A program made the translations under genes and the position numbers. The notes beneath the pieces were generated by a model. The model was not told where the DNA came from. It saw nothing but the letters and a program-made list of their open reading frames with translations, and searched no databases. Source: an uncultured cyanobacterium (GTDB lineage Bacteria; Cyanobacteriota; Cyanobacteriia; Cyanobacteriales; Chroococcidiopsidaceae). From it: 11,398 bases of DNA. Location of the stretch: the NCBI GenBank assembly GCA_946221495.1, contig CAMIFA010000160.1, positions 1-11,398 on the forward strand. Direction: 5' to 3'. Shown here piece by piece: positions 1 to 6,993 of the stretch (position 1 is the first letter of the stretch; each line of letters starts with the position of its first letter).

Positions 1-76
1 GGGGACAAGGGGACAAGGGGACAAGGGGACAAGGGGACAAGGAGACAAGGAGACAGGAGTCAGGAGTCAGAAGTCT
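1..76 (+). repeat. Octamer/heptamer tandem repeat array inside the gcvP frame
   Basis: Five perfect copies of GGGGACAA (1-40) are followed by one GGAGACAA (41-48). Heptamer derivatives come next: GGAGACA (49-55), GGAGTCA twice (56-69) and GAAGTCT (70-76). The array starts at the window edge and may continue to the left. It contains no stop codon in any frame on either strand, because the 8-nt unit cycles through all three frames every 24 nt. In the gcvP frame it encodes the repeating peptide GDKGTRGQ. Such short tandem repeats are usually intergenic in cyanobacteria, so a position inside a conserved enzyme frame is unusual. Confidence 0.9.
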
Positions 77-1799
77 CAAAGACATTATAGAAGCTGCTCA
101 AGCTTGTGGGATTAATTTGCGTACCTTGGATGCAAGTGCTATCGGAATTAGTCTGGATGAAACTACAATGATTGAGGATTTGCAAGACTTATTTGAGATT
201 TTTGCAGGTTCAGAGTCCCTACCCTTCACTGTGGAAGAGTTAGCTTCTTCCCTCTCGCCTCTCGCCTCCCCCCTTGGTAAGGGGGGCAGGGGGGATTGCC
301 TCTCGCCTCTTTCTCGTACCAGCAGCTATTTAACTCATGCCGTCTTTAATTCCTATCACTCAGAAACTGAGCTTTTACGCTATCTGCATCGTTTAGAGGC
401 TAAGGATCTATCGTTGACGACATCAATGATTCCCTTGGGTTCATGCACGATGAAGTTGAATGCAACTGTGGAAATGATGCCCGTGAGTTGGGCAGAATTT
501 AGTAAAATTCATCCTTTTGCACCGCGATCGCAAACACGAGGTTATCAAGTTTTATTCCAGCAGCTTGAGGAATGGTTAGCCCAGATTACAGGCTTTGCGG
601 GAATTTCTCTACAGCCAAATGCCGGATCGCAGGGCGAATACGCTGGATTGCTGGTTATTCGTCAGTACCACGAAAGTCGGGGTGAAGGACAGCGAAATAT
701 TTGTCTAATTCCCCAATCGGCACACGGCACAAATCCAGCAAGTGCAGTAATGGCTGGGATGAAGGTAGTAGCGATCGCCTGCGATGTGATGGGTAATATT
801 GACCTAGACGATTTGCAGACTAAGGCAGAAAAGTATCGTCATGATCTTGCTGCTTTAATGGTCACGTATCCTTCTACTCACGGTGTATTCGAGGAGCAAA
901 TCAAAGATATCTGCGCTGTTATCCATACTCACGGCGGACAAGTTTATATGGATGGTGCGAATATGAACGCCCAGGTAGGCTTATGCCGTCCCGGAGACTT
1001 TGGCGCAGATGTTTGTCACTTAAATCTGCACAAAACTTTTTGTATTCCTCACGGCGGCGGCGGACCTGGTATGGGACCGATTGGTGTTGCTTCTCATCTA
1101 GTACCTTTTTTACCCGGACATTCTGTAATTGAATTAGGCAATGAGCAAAGTATTGGCGCTATTGCCGCAGCGCCTTGGGGTAGCGCTAGCATCTTAACGA
1201 TTTCTTGGATGTATATTGCGATGATGGGTGCAGCAGGTTTGACGCAAGCAACCAAGGTAGCAATTCTCAATGCTAACTATATTGCCCAGAGGCTAGAACC
1301 TTATTATCCGGTGCTGTATAAGGGAAAAACAGGTTTAGTTGCCCATGAGTGTATTTTGGATCTGCGATCGCTGAAAAAATCTGCCGCAATTGAAGTCGAT
1401 GATATTGCCAAGCGGTTGATGGATTATGGCTTCCATGCGCCGACAGTTTCTTGGCCCGTAGCGGGGACGATGATGGTAGAACCGACGGAAAGTGAATCAA
1501 AAGCAGAATTAGACCGTTTTTGTGAAGCAATGATCGCAATTCGCCAAGAAATAGCGGAAATTGAAGCGGGTAAAGCAGATCCTAAAGATAATGTTTTGAA
1601 GAATGCACCCCATACAGCAGAGAGTTTAATTACTTCCGACTGGCATCATTCCTATTCCCGTGAACAAGCTGCCTATCCTGCAGCTTGGACTCGCGAACAT
1701 AAGTTTTGGGTTACTGTGGGGCGAATTGATAATGCTTTTGGCGATCGCAATTTTATCTGCTCTTGTTTACCCTTAGAGGCGTATGCAGAAGAGCAATAA
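1..1799 (+). CDS. gcvP: Glycine dehydrogenase (decarboxylating), P protein, C-terminal part
   Basis: This is the pyridoxal-phosphate subunit of the glycine cleavage system. It decarboxylates glycine and passes the aminomethyl group to the lipoyl H protein; in cyanobacteria it serves photorespiration and one-carbon supply. The frame is open from base 3 to the TAA at 1797-1799 (about 598 codons). The family is usually 950-990 residues, so roughly the first 400 lie outside the window. The TTG at 117 is not the true start: GcvP-like sequence (DIIEAAQACGINLR) already precedes it. Numbering from 117, clear signatures are GISLDETT near residue 10, SMIPLGSCTMKLNAT near 104-118, the PLP-lysine motif LNLHKTF with Lys306, and the glycine-rich HGGGGPGMGP just after. 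Two repeat-derived segments lie in the frame, at 1-76 and 253-307; both appear to fall in variable linkers, and the catalytic regions look intact. Identity is certain. Whether the whole gene is functional depends on the part to the left. Confidence 0.95.
   Translation, partial: GQGDKGTRGQGDKETRRQESGVRSLKDIIEAAQACGINLRTLDASAIGISLDETTMIEDLQDLFEIFAGSESLPFTVEELASSLSPLASPLGKGGRGDCLSPLSRTSSYLTHAVFNSYHSETELLRYLHRLEAKDLSLTTSMIPLGSCTMKLNATVEMMPVSWAEFSKIHPFAPRSQTRGYQVLFQQLEEWLAQITGFAGISLQPNAGSQGEYAGLLVIRQYHESRGEGQRNICLIPQSAHGTNPASAVMAGMKVVAIACDVMGNIDLDDLQTKAEKYRHDLAALMVTYPSTHGVFEEQIKDICAVIHTHGGQVYMDGANMNAQVGLCRPGDFGADVCHLNLHKTFCIPHGGGGPGMGPIGVASHLVPFLPGHSVIELGNEQSIGAIAAAPWGSASILTISWMYIAMMGAAGLTQATKVAILNANYIAQRLEPYYPVLYKGKTGLVAHECILDLRSLKKSAAIEVDDIAKRLMDYGFHAPTVSWPVAGTMMVEPTESESKAELDRFCEAMIAIRQEIAEIEAGKADPKDNVLKNAPHTAESLITSDWHHSYSREQAAYPAAWTREHKFWVTVGRIDNAFGDRNFICSCLPLEAYAEEQ
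253..307 (+). repeat. Heptamer-flanked G/C palindrome inserted in gcvP
   Basis: A perfect 8-bp stem (CCCCCCTT, loop GGT, AAGGGGGG) lies at 268-286 and is followed by CAGGGGGGATT (287-297). The heptamer TCTCGCC flanks it twice on the left (253-266) and once on the right (301-307). The in-frame translation includes SPLASPLGKGGRGDCLSPLS. It falls between the conserved blocks LPFTVEELA and RTSSYLTH, where the family has a variable linker. The layout (C-run, TT, short loop, AA, G-run, then CAGGGGG-AT) matches the copy in leuS at 3279-3308, which suggests one dispersed repeat family. Confidence 0.8.
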
Positions 1800-1802
1800 A
1801 AG

Positions 1803-2681
1803 TCACGCATTTCTAAAATCAATCAGCGTCTGCCGATAAGCGTCTGGCAAGCCAGTATCAAAACATCGTCCTTTAACAACATATCCTGTCATTCCTTGTT
1901 CTTGGCACAATCTATCAAGAGCAGTTGTTACTTGAAATTCACCTTTTACCCGAATGTTGTTGTTAATTTGTGCTTCTAGATAATCAAAAATTTTCGGTGT
2001 AAGTACATACAAACCGAATATACATAGAAACTGATCTTCAGCCATTCCTGCTACCCGCAGATGCTGACGCGCATATTCAATATCGGGTTTTTCGCTCAAT
2101 TGTGTCACTTTAATAATCGAGTGTGGTTCTTGCCAAATACCTGTAACACAGCCAGCTTTGTGGATAATTTCTGCTGGCATTGTCGTCAAACTCACAACAC
2201 TTTGCTTAGTTTGTTCGTAAATATCTAAAATTTGCCGCGCACAAGAGTTTTCAGTGTTTGATAAATAAACGTGATCGCCCAGCATCAGTAGAAACGGCTC
2301 ATCTTTTACCCATTCTTTAGCACAAAATACGGCATGACCGTAACCTTCTTGTTGATCTTGAGTCAAGATTGTAATTGACTTACCTAAATCTTGGAGATAC
2401 TGGCTGTATTCTCTATTTTCGGGTGATAATTTATGGAAAAGTTGTAGCGACGGTGGTGTTTTAAAGAAATCTTCAAACAAAGCGCGATCGCTCTTCTGCA
2501 CAACTATACCAATTTCTTCTATACCACCACTAATTGCTTCTTCCGCGATCGCCATAATCACAGGTTTAGCCCTACCATCGCGGTCAATAATTGGGAAAAG
2601 TTCTTTTTTTACAACCTTGGTAGCTGGAAATAAACGAGTACCAAAACCAGCCGCCGGAATAATAGCTTTACGAACTTTCAT
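1803..2681 (-). CDS. GalU-type UTP-glucose-1-phosphate uridylyltransferase (nucleotidyltransferase family)
   Basis: This predicted cytosolic enzyme joins a nucleoside triphosphate to a sugar-1-phosphate, most likely UTP plus glucose-1-phosphate to UDP-glucose, for polysaccharide and glycolipid synthesis. From the ATG at 2679-2681 it is 292 residues, close to the GalU length. The N-terminus has the family signature AAGFGTRLFPATK (10-22), followed by KKELFPI. MLGDHVY holds the presumed metal-binding aspartate, and the conserved LSEKP and GEFQVTTAL segments come later. I chose this ATG over an in-frame TTG at 2694-2696 because the conserved core starts directly after it. The gene lies 84 nt downstream of leuS on the same strand and could share its transcript. 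Its stop is only 3 bp from that of convergent gcvP. Many cyanobacteria have a separate main UDP-glucose pyrophosphorylase (CugP), so substrate specificity (UTP or dTTP) is not settled by sequence alone. Confidence 0.85.
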   Translation of the reverse strand: MKVRKAIIPAAGFGTRLFPATKVVKKELFPIIDRDGRAKPVIMAIAEEAISGGIEEIGIVVQKSDRALFEDFFKTPPSLQLFHKLSPENREYSQYLQDLGKSITILTQDQQEGYGHAVFCAKEWVKDEPFLLMLGDHVYLSNTENSCARQILDIYEQTKQSVVSLTTMPAEIIHKAGCVTGIWQEPHSIIKVTQLSEKPDIEYARQHLRVAGMAEDQFLCIFGLYVLTPKIFDYLEAQINNNIRVKGEFQVTTALDRLCQEQGMTGYVVKGRCFDTGLPDAYRQTLIDFRNA

Positions 2682-2707
2682 AAGTTTACCTGGCAATTCT
2701 CAAAGTA

Positions 2708-2734
2708 ACTCTAAATGCAGAGGTGCATTAGAGT
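2708..2734 (-). other. Strong intergenic hairpin between leuS and the galU-like gene
   Basis: An inverted repeat of 11 paired bases with a single bulged A has its arms at 2708-2719 and 2724-2734 and a 4-nt loop. It lies 31 nt after the leuS stop and 26 nt before the galU-like ATG. On the transcribed (minus) strand no U-run follows the stem, so a standard terminator is doubtful. An RNA-processing site, a partial terminator or a small repeat relic fits as well. Confidence 0.55.
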
Positions 2735-2765
2735 CTTTCTTCTCCGTCCTCTGCGTTTAAAAACC

Positions 2766-5345
2766 TTACACCACCACAAAGTTAACTAACTTCCCAGGTA
2801 CGACAATCACCTTTTTAATCTCCTTACCCTCAAGGTAACGCTGGGCAACTTCTGAGTCACGGGCGTACTGTTCCAACTCTTGCTTATCCGCTTGTGCTGG
2901 AACTTGAATAGCCCCGCGAGTTTTGCCCATAATTTGAATTACTAAAGTAATTTCATCAGCAACTAAAGCAGCTGGATCAAACTTCAGCCAAGTTTGGGTA
3001 TGCACTGAATCAGTTTTACCGCTTAGATGCCACAATTCCTCAGTAATATGCGGTGCGAAGGGGGCTAGAAGAACAATCAAGGTCTGAATGCCTTCTGCGT
3101 AAACAGATGAGTCTTTACAGCTAGCATCAGCAAGGGCATTGCTCAACTTCATCAACTCTGAAATAGCTGTATTAAATTGATATTCGCCATCTAAGTCTTC
3201 TGTAACTTCTTTGATAGCTATATGAATTGCGCGTCGCAAGTCTTTTTCGGCTTTACTAGGTTGCGCTTGCTGACCACTCCCCTCTTGATCAGGGGGATTC
3301 AGGGGGATCTGACCGCTAAATTCCGTTACCAATCGCCAGACACGATTTAAAAAGCGAAATTGTCCTTCAACATCAGCATCCTCCCACTCTAGGTCTTTTT
3401 CTGGCGGCGCTTTAAACAAAATGAACATCCGCGCTGTATCAGCCCCATATTTAGCTAAGACTTCTTGAGGATCAACGCCGTTGTATTTAGACTTGGACAT
3501 CTTTTCGTAGAAGACTTCTAGCTGCTCCCCAGTTTCGGGATCTTGTGCTTGAGCGGGATTTACTTGGGTAGCAGGAATATATTTACCAGTGACCGGGTTT
3601 TTGTATGTTATACCCTGAACCATACCTTGAGTTAGCAGGCGTTGGAAGGGTTCGTTGAAGTTGAGTAAGTTGCAATCGCGCAACACCTTTGTAAAGAACC
3701 GCGAATACAACAAATGCAAAATTGCGTGTTCAATCCCTCCGACATACTGATCCACAGGCATCCAGTCATTTGTCTTTGCAGAATCAAAAACCTGCTGATC
3801 ATTTTTAGCGTCTGGGTAGCGCAAGAAATACCACGACGAATCAATAAATGTATCCATTGTGTCTGTCTCCCGCTTCGCTTCAGTACCGCAAGTGGGACAA
3901 GGTACATTCACCCAGCTATCCAATTGAGCCAAAGGAGAAACCCCACGACCAGTAAATTGCACATCTTCTGGCAACTGCACTGGCAAATGAGCATCAGGCA
4001 CTGGAACTGTGCCACAGTTGGGACAGTGAATTACTGGAATTGGTGCGCCCCAGTATCGCTGTCTAGAGATTAACCAATCGCGTAAGCGGTATTGTATTTG
4101 CGCTTTACCCCATCCTTGTTGTTCTGCATATTGAATGATCGCTTGTTTTGCTTCAGTTGAAGTTATGCCATCAAAAGAATTGGAATTCACCACAATTCCT
4201 GGCTCTGTATAAGCTTTGTCTGCTTCTGGTATCTTGCCTGCTTCCGGCACAATCACAACCTTGATTGGTAGATTCTTTTCCGTAGCAAACTTGAAATCTC
4301 TGGCATCATGGGCGGGAACACCCATGACTGCCCCAGTACCGTACTCATACAACACATAATCAGCAATCCAAATTTCTATTTCTTCCCCTGTAAAGGGGTT
4401 AATTGCCTTACCACCAGTGGGAATGCCGCGCTTCGGCTTGTCCTCGGCAGTTCGTTCTAACTCGCTTTGGCTAGAAACTTCTTGAATAAATGCGGCAACT
4501 GCCGCCTGTTGATCTGCTGTTGTGACGCGATTAGTCAAGGGATGTTCTGGCGCTAAAACAACGTAGGTAACGCCATAAACAGTGTCAGGTCGTGTGGTGT
4601 AAACACTGATTTTTTCATCCAAATCAACAATTGGAAACTCCAAATGTGCGCCTACAGATTTACCAATCCAATTTGCCTGCATGATCTTCACGCGCTCAGG
4701 CCAGCCTGTTAATTGGTCTAAATCATTTAGTAGCTGTTCTGCATAATCTGTAATTTTTAAAAACCATTGCCGCAACAGTCTACGCTCAACTTTAGCACCT
4801 GATCGCCAAGAGCGTCCTTCGGAATCTACTTGCTCGTTTGCCAGTACAGTTTGATCAATCGGATCCCAGTTAACTGCTGCTTCTTTTTGGTAAGCGAGTC
4901 CAGCTTTGAGAAATTGCAAGAAAATCCACTGCGTCCACTTGTAATAATTCGGTGAACAAGTGGTAACTTCCCGGTTCCAGTCAATAGAAAGCCCTAAACG
5001 CTGCAACTGCGATCGCATCTGCGCGATATTTTGATACGTCCACTTGACTGGCGGAATACCTCGGTCAATTGCCGCATTTTCAGCAGGTAAGCCGAAGGCA
5101 TCCCACCCCATTGGGTGTAGTACCCGATGCCCTTGCATCCGCTTTAGCCGCGCAATTACATCTGTAATCACGTAATTACGAACATGACCCATGTGCAGGC
5201 TACCGGATGGATAGGGGAACATGGACAAGGCATAGAACTTTGGCTTGGTGCTACCTGTGGGGGTCTGATCTAAGCTACTTTCTGCCCAAGTCTGTTGCCA
5301 CTTTTCCTCAATCTCGGCGGGGTTGTAACGAAATACGGATGACAT
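2766..5345 (-). CDS. leuS: Leucyl-tRNA synthetase
   Basis: This class I aminoacyl-tRNA synthetase charges tRNA-Leu in the cytosol. At 859 residues it is full length for bacterial LeuRS. The catalytic signatures are HMGH at 51-54 and KMSKS at 615-619. The CP1 editing domain shows TTRPDTVYG at 250-258. Two CxxC pairs (C441/C444 and C483/C486) resemble a zinc site. DTFIDSSWYFLRY follows, and the C-terminal domain ends in IKKVIVVPGKLVNFVVV. The ATG at 5343-5345 fits the usual N-terminus, and an AGGA lies immediately upstream, closer than a normal ribosome binding site. Residues about 680-690 (IPLNPPDQEGS) are encoded by a G/C-run palindrome of the kind also found in gcvP. They sit in the linker before the anticodon-binding domain and are probably tolerated. 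The galU-like gene follows on the same strand. Confidence 0.98.
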   Translation of the reverse strand: MSSVFRYNPAEIEEKWQQTWAESSLDQTPTGSTKPKFYALSMFPYPSGSLHMGHVRNYVITDVIARLKRMQGHRVLHPMGWDAFGLPAENAAIDRGIPPVKWTYQNIAQMRSQLQRLGLSIDWNREVTTCSPNYYKWTQWIFLQFLKAGLAYQKEAAVNWDPIDQTVLANEQVDSEGRSWRSGAKVERRLLRQWFLKITDYAEQLLNDLDQLTGWPERVKIMQANWIGKSVGAHLEFPIVDLDEKISVYTTRPDTVYGVTYVVLAPEHPLTNRVTTADQQAAVAAFIQEVSSQSELERTAEDKPKRGIPTGGKAINPFTGEEIEIWIADYVLYEYGTGAVMGVPAHDARDFKFATEKNLPIKVVIVPEAGKIPEADKAYTEPGIVVNSNSFDGITSTEAKQAIIQYAEQQGWGKAQIQYRLRDWLISRQRYWGAPIPVIHCPNCGTVPVPDAHLPVQLPEDVQFTGRGVSPLAQLDSWVNVPCPTCGTEAKRETDTMDTFIDSSWYFLRYPDAKNDQQVFDSAKTNDWMPVDQYVGGIEHAILHLLYSRFFTKVLRDCNLLNFNEPFQRLLTQGMVQGITYKNPVTGKYIPATQVNPAQAQDPETGEQLEVFYEKMSKSKYNGVDPQEVLAKYGADTARMFILFKAPPEKDLEWEDADVEGQFRFLNRVWRLVTEFSGQIPLNPPDQEGSGQQAQPSKAEKDLRRAIHIAIKEVTEDLDGEYQFNTAISELMKLSNALADASCKDSSVYAEGIQTLIVLLAPFAPHITEELWHLSGKTDSVHTQTWLKFDPAALVADEITLVIQIMGKTRGAIQVPAQADKQELEQYARDSEVAQRYLEGKEIKKVIVVPGKLVNFVVV
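3279..3308. repeat. G/C-run palindromic repeat inside leuS
   Basis: On the + strand, CCCCT (3279-3283), loop CTTGATC and AGGGG (3291-3295) form a short stem, followed by GATTCAGGGGGATC. This is the same layout as the element in gcvP: a palindrome, then CAGGGGG-AT. It is read antisense by leuS and adds about 10 proline- and glycine-containing codons without breaking the frame. Confidence 0.7.
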
Positions 5346-5957
5346 TCCTGCTGGCTCGGTAATCTGTCTGCTTCAATATTGTAAATTGTTAGCACATCAG
5401 GCGTAGCAAGCTTTAAGTTATGACCAGCCGGTAAATCCTTAGCAATACCTGTTGAAAACACAAAAATACTGTGTCAAGAGTTAGTGATTAATCGCGATCG
5501 CCCTAATTATTGATTAGCTTCACAAAGTTACTCAACTTCTTTAACACTCACTTTAAAGACCACTTTTGCAGCCTCTAAGCCAGTCTTTAAAGCTTTCATT
5601 TGACTCAATATTGTTTAAATCAAGATTTTCTCCTATGTCGTAGCTTGGGCAATTAACTGGTCTTAATTAAGATTTTTTTAGTCTATCTTGCCAAAAATAA
5701 GCTTACGTGATATTACTTAAAAACATAATATTCTTTCGTGAACTATAAATATTAATAAGCTATATCTAACTAGTAATACTGCTTAATTACTATTAGAAAA
5801 CAAAATATTATTTGTACTTAAATATACTTAAACACTAAGAATAATTGACAGTTATACTTTTGTTAAACTTACAACTTTATGCAGTATCAGCATTGAGAGT
5901 ATGCAAGTTTTACCACGTTTGTAGTGCTAATTTTTTTATCGAGCAGATAATGAACAA
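5346..5957. other. AT-rich divergent intergenic region, leuS / diguanylate cyclase
   Basis: This 612-bp spacer between divergent genes should hold the promoters of both. A TTGACA occurs on each strand: 5845-5850 on +, about 108 bp before the cyclase start, and 5472-5477 on -, about 127 bp before leuS. Neither has a convincing -10 box at 16-18 bp, so I do not call promoters. There is one HIP1 site near 5494. The part 5640-5880 is very AT-rich. A 23-codon open frame lies at 5528-5599 on -. I see no RNA gene, T-box or riboswitch. Confidence 0.6.
5528..5599 (-). CDS. Possible 23-residue small open frame
   Basis: ATG (5597-5599) to TAA (5528-5530) encodes a lysine-, valine- and glutamate-rich peptide starting MKALKTGLEAAKVVF, which could form an amphipathic helix. 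It lies upstream of leuS on the same strand. An AGGAG sequence occurs about 30 nt before the ATG, too far for a normal ribosome binding site. I recognise no family. It could be a chance frame or a gene relic; only conservation in relatives would support it. Confidence 0.15.
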   Translation of the reverse strand: MKALKTGLEAAKVVFKVSVKEVE

Positions 5958-6932
5958 ATGGACAGTTCAATACTGGTCGTTGGGAGTTATGCTTTTCTGG
6001 CTACGCTTCTAACCCAGATTCGTGATAGTACAATTACTCTAGAAGTTGCCGCAAACGTTGATCAGGCGCGGTACTTAATTGAAATTCGACCACCTAATAT
6101 CTTGGTCATGCAGGCAAGCATAGAGGGTAGTCTAGAATTTTGCCGTTGGCTGAGACAACAGACGCAGCTAACGTGGATTTACTGCCTTCTTTTAGAAGAT
6201 CGCTCTGAAGTAATTGCTCAAAGAAATTGCTCATCATGGGATTGGGAATTAGAAGTTACAGCCGCCGCTCTAGAAGAGAGTGCAGATGCTTATATATGGT
6301 TACCTGACGAGGATACAGATCGGTTGCAGCCCTGCCATCGCTTACTATTGGCGCAAATACAGGTAGCATTGCGGAAAGTGAAAAAATACCGCGATCTGAT
6401 GCAGACAAATAATCGCTTATCAGAGATCGCGCTAGTTGACTCCTTGACACAACTAAATAATCGCCGCGCTTTGGAATGGGACTTACCGCGACAAATTCTT
6501 TCTAGCCGCACTAATGGGACTTCTTTAAGCTTGATGATGCTGGATGTGGACTATTTTAAAGCGGTCAACGATACTTATGGGCATTTAGTAGGCGATCGCA
6601 TTCTCCAAGTTTTGTGCGCTCGTTTACTACATAATTTGCGCTCTCAAGACACTCCTTTCCGCTACGGCGGTGAAGAATTTGTGATTCTGCTGCCTAACAC
6701 GCAATGTCAAGAGGCGCTATTAGTAGCTCGGCGGATCAATCGCTTGATTGGTAATCAACCTTTTTCTATCGACAAAACCCTAGCTATCAAAGTGACAATT
6801 AGCCTGGGAGTTTCCTGTTTGCTACCCACAGACAATGCCGAGGGATTTGAGTTGCTCGATCGCGCTGATCGATATTTGCTTCAAGCTAAAGCCTTTGGAC
6901 GTAACTGTGCGATTAGTTGTGAAGATAGTTAA
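5958..6932 (+). CDS. Diguanylate cyclase with degenerate receiver domain (REC-GGDEF)
   Basis: This protein probably makes cyclic di-GMP from two GTP. Of its 324 residues, about 1-118 resemble a response-regulator receiver fold (SILVVGSY at the start, LEFCRWLRQQ, ADAYIWLP). The acidic pocket is replaced by GSY, the expected phospho-aspartate strand reads ILVMQAS, and the terminal lysine position is Leu in YIWLP. Phosphorylation is therefore unlikely. A helical linker (about 125-158) leads to a GGDEF domain with DSLTQLNNRRAL at 161-172, the metal-binding aspartate in LDVDYFK (D196), NDTYGHLVGD (204-213) and the active site GGEEF at 237-241. RSQD at 228-231, five residues before GGEEF, matches the RxxD inhibitory c-di-GMP site. 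There is no predicted membrane segment. The ATG at 5958 is the first start after an in-frame TAA at 5928-5930. Catalytic motifs are complete, so activity is expected; the input signal is unknown. Confidence 0.93.
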   Translation: MDSSILVVGSYAFLATLLTQIRDSTITLEVAANVDQARYLIEIRPPNILVMQASIEGSLEFCRWLRQQTQLTWIYCLLLEDRSEVIAQRNCSSWDWELEVTAAALEESADAYIWLPDEDTDRLQPCHRLLLAQIQVALRKVKKYRDLMQTNNRLSEIALVDSLTQLNNRRALEWDLPRQILSSRTNGTSLSLMMLDVDYFKAVNDTYGHLVGDRILQVLCARLLHNLRSQDTPFRYGGEEFVILLPNTQCQEALLVARRINRLIGNQPFSIDKTLAIKVTISLGVSCLLPTDNAEGFELLDRADRYLLQAKAFGRNCAISCEDS

Positions 6933-6974
6933 GAGGAGAGAGATATTCTCAATTCTTCCGAATGATCTCCTTTT
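6931..6974. terminator. Possible bidirectional terminator between convergent genes
   Basis: AAGAGGAGA (6931-6939) pairs with TCTCCTTTT (6966-6974) through nine positions, one of them a G-T wobble. Two small hairpins (GAGA-TAT-TCTC and ATTC-TTCC-GAAT) lie inside. It spans the end of the cyclase gene and the gap before the convergent peptidase gene. The U-tract is short and part of the stem, so the call is tentative. Confidence 0.35.
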
Positions 6975-6993
6975 ACTGTTAACGGAATACTGC

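Noticed and set aside
1..76. CRISPR-like array at the left edge
   Set aside because: Units are 7-8 bp, directly adjacent and without spacers; this is a simple tandem repeat.
117..119. TTG as the true start of gcvP
   Set aside because: The frame continues upstream and the preceding codons already encode GcvP-like sequence (DIIEAAQACGINLR), so the gene is cut by the window edge.
1273..1539. 88-codon open frame on - inside gcvP
   Set aside because: It is antisense to conserved gcvP sequence with no family resemblance; a shadow frame.
2735..2765. Dispersed cyanobacterial intergenic repeat resembling CTCCGTCCTCTGCGTTTA
   Set aside because: The segment is short and only resembles a repeat style I remember; one copy here cannot support a repeat call.
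3714..4073. 119-codon open frame on + inside leuS
   Set aside because: It is antisense to a highly conserved part of leuS and its translation has no recognisable domain.
5270..5461. 63-codon open frame on - across the leuS start
   Set aside because: It overlaps leuS in another frame and shows no protein-like conservation.
5845..5858. Promoter TTGACA (5845-5850) with TATACT (5853-5858)
   Set aside because: The two hexamers are only 2 bp apart and no -10 box lies 16-18 bp after TTGACA; not a usable pair.
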